From: DATARH01 sp035309005
GTDB lineage: Bacteria; Pseudomonadota; Alphaproteobacteria; ATCC43930; CGMCC-115725
DNA: 33,145 nucleotides
Reading direction: 5' to 3'
NCBI GenBank assembly: GCA_035309005.1
Contig: DATGFP010000037.1
Location: 1 to 33,145 of the forward strand
Shown: positions 23,419 through 31,600 of the stretch, in pieces
Layout: every line of letters begins with the position of its first letter
How positions within the stretch are numbered: the stretch's first letter is position 1
Position numbers and translations under genes: made by a program
Notes under the pieces: model-generated
The model's input: the letters and a program-made list of their open reading frames with translations, nothing else
What the model was told of the DNA's origin: nothing
The model's database searches: none

Positions 23419-23449
23419 CCGAATTGAATTCGGAGAGAGGCTGGCAAGC

Positions 23450-23923
23450 ATGTCGCTCGACCGAACGGATTTCGGCATCCTGCGCCTATTGCAGAACGAT
23501 GCCGGGCTCTCCAACAAGCAGATCGCGGCCGCGATCGGGCTGGCGCCGTCGAGCGCGCACGAGCGCCTGAAGCGGCTGCGCGACGAGGGCGTCCTGCGCG
23601 GCACTCATGCCGACGTCGACCCGAAGGCGATGGGGATCGGCGTCGAGGCACTGCTCTATGTCGGGATGTCGAAGCATGAGCGCGGCCTGGTCGACCGCTT
23701 CCTCGCCGAGATCGTCGAGGTTCCCGAGGTGCGCTGCGCCTTTCTGGTGACTGGGCCGCACGATTTCGTGGTGCATGCCGTCGCGCGCGACATGGCGCAT
23801 CTGAAAGAGCTCGTGCTCGATCATTTCACCAGCCGGCCGGAGGTGACGCGCATCGAGACCTCGATCATCTACGAAGCGCGGGTGCGCCACGAATTGCCAC
23901 AGCTGCACGCGCCCCCGAGTTGA
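23450..23923 (+). CDS. Lrp/AsnC-family transcriptional regulator
   Basis: 157 residues. N-terminal HTH: LDRTDFGILRLLQNDAGLSN, KQIAAAIGLAPSSAHERLKR, LRDEGVLRGTHADVDPK, the usual Lrp opening. The C-terminal ligand-binding RAM-type domain covers about 65-150 with VRCAFLVTGPHDFVVHAVA and TRIETSIIYE. ATG follows GGAGAGAGG. Ligands of the family are amino acids or 2-oxo acids; the gene just before the ThDP decarboxylase pair (23984) and divergent from the methyltransferase makes both candidate targets. Its end is followed by a GACCG-rich tandem stretch (23921-23947). Confidence 0.93.
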   Translation: MSLDRTDFGILRLLQNDAGLSNKQIAAAIGLAPSSAHERLKRLRDEGVLRGTHADVDPKAMGIGVEALLYVGMSKHERGLVDRFLAEIVEVPEVRCAFLVTGPHDFVVHAVARDMAHLKELVLDHFTSRPEVTRIETSIIYEARVRHELPQLHAPPS

Positions 23924-23947
23924 CCGCTGACCGTTAACCGTTGACCC
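23921..23947. repeat. Short imperfect tandem repeat
   Basis: TGACCGC-TGACCGT-TAACCGT-TGACCC is a fourfold 7-base repeat right at the regulator stop codon. It separates the Lrp-type gene from the ThDP pair. No function is assigned. Confidence 0.5.
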
Positions 23948-23983
23948 TTGCCAGCGCCGGCGAAGCGCCGCAACCTTCCGCCC

Positions 23984-24520
23984 ATGATTGCAGCACCCCC
24001 CTCCCCCGGGTCCGACTGGCGCGACGACATGTTCGCGGCGCTGCAGGCGGCCGGCATAAGCCAGGTCGGCTATGTCCCCGATGCCGGGCACGCAAGGCTG
24101 ATCGAGCGCTGCGTGGCCGATCCGGCGATCCGCGCGGTGCCGCTGACCAGCGAAGAGGAAGGCATCGGGCTGGCCGCTGGCGCCTGGCTCGGCGGCCAGC
24201 GCGCCGCGCTCCTGATGCAGTCGAGCGGCGTCGGCAACTGCATCAACCTGCTGTCGCTCGCGAAATCCTGCCGCTTTCCGCTGGTTATGCTGGTGACGAT
24301 GCGCGGCGAGTGGGGCGAATTCAACCCGTGGCAGGTGCCGATGGGAACGCGCACCCAGGCCGCGCTCGAACTGATGGATGTGCTGGTCTACCGGGTGGAG
24401 CGCGGCGAGGACGCCGGCGCGACGGTCGCGGCGGCGCTCGACATCGCGTTCAACGGCGGGCTCGCCGCCGCGATCCTCCTGGCGCAGCGCCTGCTCGGCG
24501 CCAAGGTGTGGGTGAAATGA
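23984..24520 (+). CDS. ThDP-dependent decarboxylase alpha subunit (sulfopyruvate/phosphonopyruvate decarboxylase-like)
   Basis: 178 residues from ATG 23984; the TTG at 23948 in the same frame is possible. Features of the pyrimidine-binding half: GISQVGYVPDAGHARLIE, the catalytic glutamate in SEEEGIGLAAGAWLGG, LMQSSGVGNCINLLSLAKSC and MRGEWGEFNPWQVPMG. These match the split sulfopyruvate decarboxylase type ComD, where alpha and beta chains are separate genes. It decarboxylates a small 2-oxo acid; the acid is unknown here. Its stop overlaps the beta ATG by four bases (ATGA at 24517). Confidence 0.88.
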   Translation: MIAAPPSPGSDWRDDMFAALQAAGISQVGYVPDAGHARLIERCVADPAIRAVPLTSEEEGIGLAAGAWLGGQRAALLMQSSGVGNCINLLSLAKSCRFPLVMLVTMRGEWGEFNPWQVPMGTRTQAALELMDVLVYRVERGEDAGATVAAALDIAFNGGLAAAILLAQRLLGAKVWVK

Positions 24521-25122
24521 GCGGCGCCAGAGACAATGACGCGCGGGCTGCCGACGGGCTCGACCGCCGCGCCGCGATGCGCGCGCTCGTCGAAGCGCGC
24601 GGCGACCTGCTGCTGGTAACGGGGCTCGGCTCGACGACCTACGATGCCGCTGCCGCCGGCGACGACCCGCGCAATTTCTACCTGTGGGGCGCGATGGGCG
24701 CGGCCGCGATGGTCGGCCTCGGCCTCGCGATCGCGCAGCCCGAGCGCCGCGTCCTCGTCGTCACCGGCGACGGTGAAATGCTGATGGGGCTGGGGGCGCT
24801 CGCGACGATCGGGCTGCAGCGCCCGCCCAACCTCGCAATCGCGGTCTTCGACAACGGCCATTACGGCGAGACCGGCATGCAGCCGAGCCACACGCTGGGC
24901 GCGGTCGATCTGTGCGCCGTCGCGCGGGCCTGCGGCATCGCGGCGGCCTGCGACATCGCCGACGAAGCGGCGCTCGACGCCTTCGCCCGGCGCCTCACGA
25001 CAGCGGCCGGGCCGCTCTTCGCGCGAATCGCGATCCGCGCCGAGGAGCCGCCGCGCATCCTGCCCTCGCGCGACGGGGTGCACCTCAAAAACCGCTTCCG
25101 CCGCGCCCTCGGCCTCGAATAG
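24517..25122 (+). CDS. ThDP-dependent decarboxylase beta subunit (sulfopyruvate decarboxylase-like)
   Basis: 201 residues, the diphosphate-binding half. WGAMGAAAMVGLGLAIAQPE precedes the ThDP/Mg motif GDG-x26-N: Gly84-Asp85-Gly86 to Asn113, then GHYGETGMQPSH. The Asn and the following segment bind Mg and ThDP. It forms the active site together with the alpha chain (23984), with which it overlaps by an ATGA. Whether the complex is a sulfopyruvate, phosphonopyruvate or other 2-oxo acid decarboxylase is not decidable; no sulfolactate or phosphonate genes are in the window. Confidence 0.88.
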   Translation: MSGARDNDARAADGLDRRAAMRALVEARGDLLLVTGLGSTTYDAAAAGDDPRNFYLWGAMGAAAMVGLGLAIAQPERRVLVVTGDGEMLMGLGALATIGLQRPPNLAIAVFDNGHYGETGMQPSHTLGAVDLCAVARACGIAAACDIADEAALDAFARRLTTAAGPLFARIAIRAEEPPRILPSRDGVHLKNRFRRALGLE

Positions 25123-25147
25123 GCGCCGGCGCAATGCAGGGCTGTTT

Positions 25148-25168
25148 GCGGAAATCGGCGGTTTCCGC
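25148..25168. other. Inverted repeat between the ThDP pair and the CoA transferase
   Basis: GCGGAAA (25148-25154) and TTTCCGC (25162-25168) flank a seven-base loop. It has no following T-run, so it is not a standard terminator; an operator or RNA hairpin upstream of the transferase gene is possible. Confidence 0.4.
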
Positions 25169-25239
25169 GCGGGGGAGTTCTGCGGTATCGTTGCTGAACG
25201 CTGTTCCGGCGGGACGTGCCGTATCGAGGAGACGCGAGG

Positions 25240-26481
25240 ATGAGTGGAAATTATGCGCCGCTTAACTGCCTCAAGGGTGTCCGGGTCGTCGATCTGACCC
25301 AGTTCGAGGCGGGGCCGACCTGCACCGAGGCCTTGGCCTGGCTCGGGGCCGAGGTCGTCAAGATCGAGAACCCGAAATCGGGCGATCCCGGCCGGCGCAT
25401 CGCCAGCACCGACGCCAAGGCGGCCGACTCGTTCTATTTCAAGATACTCAACGCCAACAAAAAGTCCGCGACGGTCGACCTCAAGACCAAAGAGGGCGTC
25501 GAACTCGTCAAGGAGCTGGTGAAAAAGGCCGACGTCTTCGCCGAAAACCTCGCCCCCGGCACGATCGAGCGGCTGGGGCTCGGCTACGACGTGCTGAAGG
25601 CGCTCAACCCCGGCATCATCTATTGCCAGGTCAAGGGCTTCGGCGAGGGCAGCCCCTACGAGCGTTCGCTCGCCTTCGACATGATCGCGCAGGCTTCAGG
25701 CGGCACGATGAGCGTGACGGGCGAACCCGGCCAGCCGCCGGTCAAGCCCGGCTGCACGATCGGCGACACCGGCACCGGCATGCTGATGGCGATCAGCGTC
25801 CTGGGCGCGCTCTACGAGAAGCGCGAGACCGGCAAGGGCCGCCGCCTGCAACTGGCGATGCAGGATTCGGTGATGCACTACATCCGCACCTCGTTCGCGG
25901 TGATGAACCAGCAGGGCAACAAGAAGGCGGCGCCGCGCATGGGCGCGCAGTCGACCTCGGGCGCGCCGGCGCCGTGCGGCATCTACCCGTGCAAGCCGGG
26001 CGGCTACAACGACTACGTCTATGTGTTCTGCAGCCGCGCCAACCCGGAACACTGGACCCGCCTCCTCAAGGTCATCGGCCGCGAGGAATTGATCACCGAC
26101 CCGCGCTTCGCGACCAACGAGGAGCGCAACAAGAACGAAGCGTTCATCAACGAGATCATCGCCGAGTGGACCAAGAACCACACCAAGGAAGAGGCGATGC
26201 AGATCATCGGCGCGGCCGGCGTGCCCGCCGGGGCCGTGCACGACACGCTCGAACTGCAGAACGACGAGAGCTTCGACAAGCGCGGCATCATGCAGGTGAT
26301 GAAACACCCGGACGGCGACTTCAAGTGCGAGACCTGGCCGGTGCGCTTCGACGGAAGGCCGCCCGAACTGAAGCCCTCGCCCAAGCTCGGCCAGCACACC
26401 GAGGAGGTATTCGTCAGCTGGCTCGGCCTCTCGAGCGCCGACATCGCCAAGCTGCGCGCCGAAAAAGTCCTCGGCAGCTAG
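25240..26481 (+). CDS. CaiB/BaiF CoA transferase, formyl-CoA transferase-like
   Basis: 413 residues of the class III CoA-transferase family. Opening CLKGVRVVDLTQFEAGPTCT, then LGAEVVKIENPKSGDPGR, ENLAPGTIERLGLGYDVL, IIYCQVKGFGEGSPYERS and FDMIAQASGGTMSVTG. An aspartate in this region (after the GD-type loop, DTGTGM) is the usual nucleophile area, but I did not fix it. The overall pattern is that of formyl-CoA:oxalate transferase (Frc), which moves CoA from formyl-CoA to oxalate. Start ATG 25240 lies after CGAGGAGACGCGAGG; GTG 25216 is the alternative. A ThDP lyase of the oxalyl-CoA/2-hydroxyacyl-CoA class follows, which supports a formyl-CoA role. Confidence 0.85.
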   Translation: MSGNYAPLNCLKGVRVVDLTQFEAGPTCTEALAWLGAEVVKIENPKSGDPGRRIASTDAKAADSFYFKILNANKKSATVDLKTKEGVELVKELVKKADVFAENLAPGTIERLGLGYDVLKALNPGIIYCQVKGFGEGSPYERSLAFDMIAQASGGTMSVTGEPGQPPVKPGCTIGDTGTGMLMAISVLGALYEKRETGKGRRLQLAMQDSVMHYIRTSFAVMNQQGNKKAAPRMGAQSTSGAPAPCGIYPCKPGGYNDYVYVFCSRANPEHWTRLLKVIGREELITDPRFATNEERNKNEAFINEIIAEWTKNHTKEEAMQIIGAAGVPAGAVHDTLELQNDESFDKRGIMQVMKHPDGDFKCETWPVRFDGRPPELKPSPKLGQHTEEVFVSWLGLSSADIAKLRAEKVLGS

Positions 26482-26492
26482 CCGAGAGCAGT

Positions 26493-26516
26493 AGCGGCGG
26501 GCTTCGGCCCGCCGCT
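26493..26516 (+). terminator. GC-rich hairpin after the CoA transferase gene
   Basis: AGCGGCGGGC-TTCG-GCCCGCCGCT: a perfect 10-base stem with a stable TTCG loop, 11 bases after the stop codon. No T-run follows, so it may stabilise or partly stop the message rather than be a full terminator. Confidence 0.5.
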
Positions 26517-26532
26517 TCGCTGTTGGGATGGC

Positions 26533-26791
26533 GTCATTGCGAGGAGCGCAGCGACGAAGCATCTAGTACCACTGTCAATGGAGTGCGAGTCGCGTGCGCG
26601 AACAAATTCCTCCCCCGCGACGCGGGGGAGGGGGACCATGCGCAGCATGGTGGAGGGGGCATTCGAGAGAGCTCCCCCTCCGGCTCGCTGCGCTCGCCAC
26701 CTCCCCCGTAAACGGGGGAGGAACTGTGGAGCGTGGTACTAGGGCCGCTCGCGCTGCTCCACCGAGATTGCTTCGCTGCGCTCGCAATGAC
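26533..26791. repeat. Palindromic repeat family A, copy 3, split by another element
   Basis: Left arm GTCATTGCGAGGAGCGCAGC continues to GAAGCAT (26533-26562); right arm GATTGCTTCGCTGCGCTCGC ends in AATGAC (26766-26791). In copy 2 the same arms are separated by about 20 bases; here about 200 bases lie between them, most of it a separate element. Confidence 0.75.
26563..26742. mobile_element. Candidate non-autonomous element with 10-base terminal inverted repeats
   Basis: The ends CTAGTACCAC (26563-26572) and GTGGTACTAG (26733-26742) are perfect inverted repeats around 160 bases without a gene. The ends may be read as a CTAG target duplication with TACCAC/GTGGTA tips. The interior is a set of GC-rich palindromes (CCTCCCCCGC-type, CCATGCGCAGCATGG) like the one in coaBC. 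It sits in a family A repeat. An IS5-type element is present 6 kb away, and CTAG targets are known for some IS5 groups, but no link is shown. Confidence 0.5.
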
Positions 26792-26814
26792 GGTTTGCTA
26801 GAGGAGGAAGCGAC

Positions 26815-28461
26815 ATGGCAGACGTGACCGGTAACGAAATCCTCGCGCGGTGTCTGAAGGCGCAGGGCGTCAAGGATGCGTTCTTCATCATGGGCGGGCC
26901 GATGCTCGATGCGGAATCGTGCTGCATCAAGGAGGGCATACGGCTCATCGACACCCGCCACGAGCAGGGCGCGGCCTACATGGCGCAGGCCTATTCGCGG
27001 GTCACGCAGGGGCCGGGGGTGTGCATGGCCGCCTCGGGCCCGGCGACGCTCAATTTCGGCACCGGCCTCGCCAATGCCCTCATCGATTGCTGCCCGGTCG
27101 TCGCGATCGGCGGCTCTTCCCCGATCGGCCAGTTCGGCCGCCAGGTGTTTCAGGAGATCGACCAGGTCAAGGCGTTGGACGGCTGGGTCAAATACGCCGA
27201 CCGGGTGCACAATGTGAAGCGCATCCCGCAGCAGGTGAATTTCGCCTTCCAGAAGGCGCTGAACGGCAAGCCCGGCCCGGTCTACCTCGATTTCCCCGGC
27301 GATGTCCTTTACGCCAAAACTCCCGAGGACCAGGTCGATTGGAGCTATATGGGCCGGCCGATCCTGAAGCCCCGCCCCTATGCCGAGCCGGCGGCGATCA
27401 ACGCCCTCGTCGATGCGATCAAGGCCGCACGGGCGCCGATCATCTGCTCGGGCGGCGGCGTTCTCTGGTCGCACGCCTGGGACGAGATGCGCGCATTTGT
27501 CGAGAAGGCGGGCATCCCGTTCTACACGACGCCGCAAGGCCGCGGCGTCATCCCCGACGACCACCCCTATTCCTACCTCGCGATGCGCTCGACCGCGTTC
27601 CGCGACGCCGATCTGATCATCGTGCTCGGCACGCGGATGAATTACGTGATCGCGCACGCCGCGCCGCCGCGCTTCAACAAGGACGCCAAGATCGCGCGCA
27701 TCGAGATCGATGCGGAGGAACTCGGCATGTCGGCGCGCAATGTCGACATCCCGGTGGTCGGCGACTGCAAGTCGGTATTGCAGCAGCTGATCGACGCGGT
27801 CGACGGCACCACCGCCGAGCGTTTCGCGCCGTGGCGCAAGAAGCTCGCCGACGGCGAAGCGGCGAAGCGCCTGGGCGCCGGCGGCAACTATCCGACGGAC
27901 GGCGACATCCACCCATTGCGGCTGTGCGAGGAAATCCGGAACTTCCAGAAGCGCGACACGATCCTTTGCGTCGACGGCCAGGAAATCCTCAATTTTGGCC
28001 GCCAGTCGATCCCGACCTTCAGCCCCGGCCACCGGCTGAATTCCGGCCCCTTCGGCACGATGGGCGTCGGACTGCCGTTCGCGGTCGGCGCCAAGGCCGC
28101 CAAGCCCGACGTGCCGGTCATTTGCCTGCACGGCGACGGCTCCTTCGGGCAGAACGCGATGGAGCTCGACACCGCGGTGCGTCACAAGCTGCCGCTCCTC
28201 TGCGTCGTCAGCCTCAACGGCGGCTGGACCGCCGACCCCGACCACAACAAGCCGGGCCGCGATCTGGGCTACACCCGCTACGACAAGATGGCCGAGGGCC
28301 TCGGCTGCTACGGCGAATATGTCGAAAAGCCCGAAGACATCCGCCCGGCCCTCGACCGCGCGCAGAAAAAGGTCGACGAGGGCACGGTCGCCCTGGTCAA
28401 CGTCAAAACCGACTACCGCGCCCGCGCCACCACCGTGCGCTTCTCGAATTACGAAACCTGA
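26815..28461 (+). CDS. ThDP-dependent lyase of the oxalyl-CoA decarboxylase/2-hydroxyacyl-CoA lyase class
   Basis: 548 residues in the three-domain ThDP fold. The catalytic glutamate is Glu50 in RHEQGAAYMA. Then SGPATLNFGTGLANA, GRPG-type GKPGPVYLDFPGDVLY, the middle domain with GTRMNYVIA, and the C-terminal HRLNSGPFGTMGVGLPFAVG (HACL/OXC-like). The ThDP motif is Gly440-Asp441-Gly442 to Asn468, followed by GGWTAD, where OXC and HACL enzymes usually have GIY. It should cleave a CoA ester to formyl-CoA plus an aldehyde or CO2. The partner CoA transferase upstream supports formyl-CoA chemistry. ATG follows AGGAGG. A strong terminator comes after. Acetolactate synthase-like activity is less likely but not excluded. 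Confidence 0.85.
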   Translation: MADVTGNEILARCLKAQGVKDAFFIMGGPMLDAESCCIKEGIRLIDTRHEQGAAYMAQAYSRVTQGPGVCMAASGPATLNFGTGLANALIDCCPVVAIGGSSPIGQFGRQVFQEIDQVKALDGWVKYADRVHNVKRIPQQVNFAFQKALNGKPGPVYLDFPGDVLYAKTPEDQVDWSYMGRPILKPRPYAEPAAINALVDAIKAARAPIICSGGGVLWSHAWDEMRAFVEKAGIPFYTTPQGRGVIPDDHPYSYLAMRSTAFRDADLIIVLGTRMNYVIAHAAPPRFNKDAKIARIEIDAEELGMSARNVDIPVVGDCKSVLQQLIDAVDGTTAERFAPWRKKLADGEAAKRLGAGGNYPTDGDIHPLRLCEEIRNFQKRDTILCVDGQEILNFGRQSIPTFSPGHRLNSGPFGTMGVGLPFAVGAKAAKPDVPVICLHGDGSFGQNAMELDTAVRHKLPLLCVVSLNGGWTADPDHNKPGRDLGYTRYDKMAEGLGCYGEYVEKPEDIRPALDRAQKKVDEGTVALVNVKTDYRARATTVRFSNYET

Positions 28462-28485
28462 ACCGTTAAAGCTCGGGCATAACGG

Positions 28486-28512
28486 AAGGGCGGCTGCGGC
28501 CGCCCTTTTTTT
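28486..28512 (+). terminator. Rho-independent terminator of the ThDP lyase gene
   Basis: AAGGGCGGC-TGCG-GCCGCCCTT, a 9-base perfect stem with a four-base loop, followed by a run of T (seven in total, 28506-28512). It lies 25 bases after the stop codon. Confidence 0.92.
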
Positions 28513-28602
28513 AACCTTATTTGATCTTTACGAGCGATGGGGCGTAACGCTAACCTCCCAAGGTGTAACAACAGGTAACCAATAGACAGCGGCCGTTCGG
28601 CA

Positions 28603-31600
28603 ATGGCCGCGCCCACGGCTGTCGCGCCGGCGCGCACGGATTTTGGGGAGGTCGAGGTGACCGGAAAAGTCTATAGCGGCTCTTATGCCAACATCGTTCT
28701 GCTCGACCCGGGGACGCAGGAAACCGCGACGATCACCGGCATCGTGTCCAATAGCACCGGGACCGACGCCATCCTCGGCACGATCGCCTTCCCGTGGATA
28801 GTAAACAATAGCGGCACCGTTGCCGCAACCGGCAGCACCGGCAACGGCATCGAACTCTTGCAGGGCGGTGCCGTCAACAACCAGCTCGCCAAGGCGCTGA
28901 TCGAGGGTTACGATGGCGTCCTGATCAAGGGCGCCGCCGGGGCGGTGACCAATCTCGGGCTGATCGAGGCGACCGGCACCAACGGCAGGGGCGTCCTCTT
29001 CACCTACGGCGGCAGCGTCGTCAACGGCAGCGCCGCCAACACCGCCGCGACCATCGCCGGCGTGCGCAACGCCGTGCTGATCGAGGGCGCCGCCGGCAAT
29101 GTAACGAATTTCGGCACCGTCACCAGTAGCGGCACGCACGCCACGATCAACCTGTTCGAGGGCGGCACCGTTACCAACGGCTCCAGCGCATCGACCAAGG
29201 CGCTGATCAGCGGCGCCGGCACCGGCGTCTATTTCAAATACGGCGGCGGCGGCGTCACCAATTTCGGCAACATCGTCGGATCAACCGGAATCTCTTTGCA
29301 CGATGGCGGGACAGTAAACAACGGCGCCCCCGGCTCGACCACGGCAACCATTGTCGGGACCAGCGGCGCCGGCGTCGTGATCTCCTTAACAGCGGGCACG
29401 GTCGTCAATTTCGGCACGGTCGAGTCGCTGGGGACCAGCCCGGCCATCGTTCTGAACGGCGCCGGCGGCAGCGTCGCAAACGGCAGCGCGGCCGTCACCA
29501 CCGCACTGATCACCAGCCAAGGGTCGGGGATTTACATCGGTCGCGGACCGGGGGCGGTAACCAATTTTGGCAACATCCTGTCGTCGAGCCTGCGCGGTAA
29601 CGCGGTCACATTAGACGGCGGCGGCAGCTTAACCAATGAAGGCGCAATCCACAGCAATCATACCAGCAACTCGGTGGTCTACGTTCTTGATGGCGGCAGC
29701 GTCACGAATGCCAAAAACGGGCCTATCACCGGTCAGATCTCCGGCATCGGGACGGGGATCGTTTTCCGCGCCGGCCCCGGAACGGTCACGAACTCCGGGT
29801 CGATCCAAAGCAGCGGCAACACCGGTGTTTATCTCGGTACCGGCGGCCGAGTCATCAACGTAACCGGCGGACTGATCGCAGGAAAGGGCGATGGGATTTT
29901 CGCGCGCGGCGCCGCCGCCACCGTCAGCAATACCGGGGCGATCCAAGCCACGGCAGGCAATGCGATCTATCTGGCCGCCGGGGGCCAAGTCACCAACAAC
30001 GCCGGCGGGGCAATTACCGGCAGCGGCGACGCCGTTTTCTCGCGTGGCGCCGCGGCGACCGTCAGCAATGCCGGAGCGTTGCAGGGCGGCACCTTCGCAA
30101 ACGCGGTCTACCTGACAACCGGCGGCAGCGTCACCAACCAGAAGGGGGGCGTGATCGTGGCCGGTGAGAATGGCATCACCGGCAGGGGCCTGCCTATCAC
30201 TGTGACGAATGCCGGCATGATCGAGAGCACCGGCACCTTCAGCGGCGTCTACCTGCAGGGCGGCGGCAGCGTCGTCAACCAAACCAGCGCTACGATCACC
30301 GGCGGATTGGCGGGTCTCCACCTCTGGGGGCCGAACGCCGTTACCGTGACCAATCAGGGCGTCATCACCGGCGCGATCGGCGTCTACGACGATCCTTCCT
30401 TTGCGCCCAACCTGACGGTGACCAATTTTGCGACGATCGCAAGCACCGCGGGAACCAGCGGCACCGCGCTCGTTCTCGGCGTCTCCAGCAGCAGAGGCTT
30501 GCTGGTCGTCGAACCCGGCTCCACCATCACCGGAATGGTCAACGGCGGCGGCAATGGCGAGGTCGAATTCGTCGAGGGCGGGGTCAACGACGTCAGCAAC
30601 ATGTTCGGCTTTGCGACGATCGAATTGGCCAACGGCGTCAGCCACACCCTGACCCTGACCGACAACAATTTCACCTCGGTCAACTTCAACCACATCACGG
30701 TGTTGGGCGGCAACGCCGGCAACACCGTCACGGACTCGGAGTTGGGGACGAGCCCGGTCATCTTTGTCGGCGGCGCCGGTGCCGACACCTTCATCGGCGG
30801 CCCCGGCAACGACATCTTCCAGTTCACCGCGGCGGCGCTGCAGTCCACCGACAGCGTCCAGGGCAACGGGGGCACCGACAACCAATTGGTGATGACCAGC
30901 CCCGGCGTCGTGACCGCGAACGGCGTCACCGGCGTCGAGATCTACCGGCTCGGCAATGGCGGGCCCGACAGCCTGAGCCTGGTCAACAACAATTTCACCG
31001 GCGTTTCGGGCGGCTTCATCCGCGTCTACGGCGGCAATGGCAACAACGCGATCAGCGCCTTGAACGTGACGAACCCGGGCGACCAGGTGGTGATGTACGG
31101 CGGCCCCGGCATCGACACGCTGACCGGCAGCGCCAACAACGACATCTTTGTCTTTTCGGCGGCCAATTTGGGGGCGGCCGACACGGTGGCGGGCGGGCTT
31201 GGCAGCGACGAATTGCTGCTGACCACCTCGGGCACGATCGCGGTCAACCAGGTGCGGGCGGTCGAGACCTACGTGCTGGCGAGCACCGGCGCCAATACGC
31301 TGACCCTGGCGAACGCCAATTTTACCAACGTGACCGGTGACACGATAAAGGTGATCGGCGGCAACGTCGGCAATACCGTCGACGATTCGGCGGTCACCGG
31401 ACTCAACAAGCTGGTATTCGTCGGCGGCCCCGGCGCCGACACTATCATGGCCGGTCTGAACACCACGGTCACCGGCGGGGGCGGCGCGAACCGGTTCGAG
31501 TTTGTCAACAGCGCGCCGGCGACCAACACGATCGTCGACTTCGGCGGCTCCCTGACCAACGGGCTGGTGTTCAGCGTTTCCGGCTTTGCGCTCAGCGGAT

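Larger units (their letters stand above)
26482..26814. other. 333-base intergenic region made of hairpins and nested repeats
   Basis: No gene is supported here. It holds a tetraloop hairpin (26493-26516), the left part of a family A repeat (26533-26562), a 180-base element with perfect 10-base inverted ends (26563-26742), the right part of the family A repeat (26766-26791), and the ribosome site AGGAGG just before the ThDP lyase ATG at 26815. Confidence 0.8.

Noticed and set aside
23941..24516. Fusion of ThDP beta with upstream sequence in one long frame
   Set aside because: The upstream part is the shadow of the alpha gene in another frame; the ATGA joint at 24517 is the natural start.
25148..25168. 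Terminator after the ThDP beta gene
   Set aside because: The stem is only seven bases and no T-run follows; kept only as an inverted repeat.
29840..30300. Repeated DNA that might look like a repeat array or CRISPR
   Set aside because: The repeats are imperfect, in frame, with a 46-47 codon period, and code for beta-helix turns; there are no constant short repeats with unique spacers.
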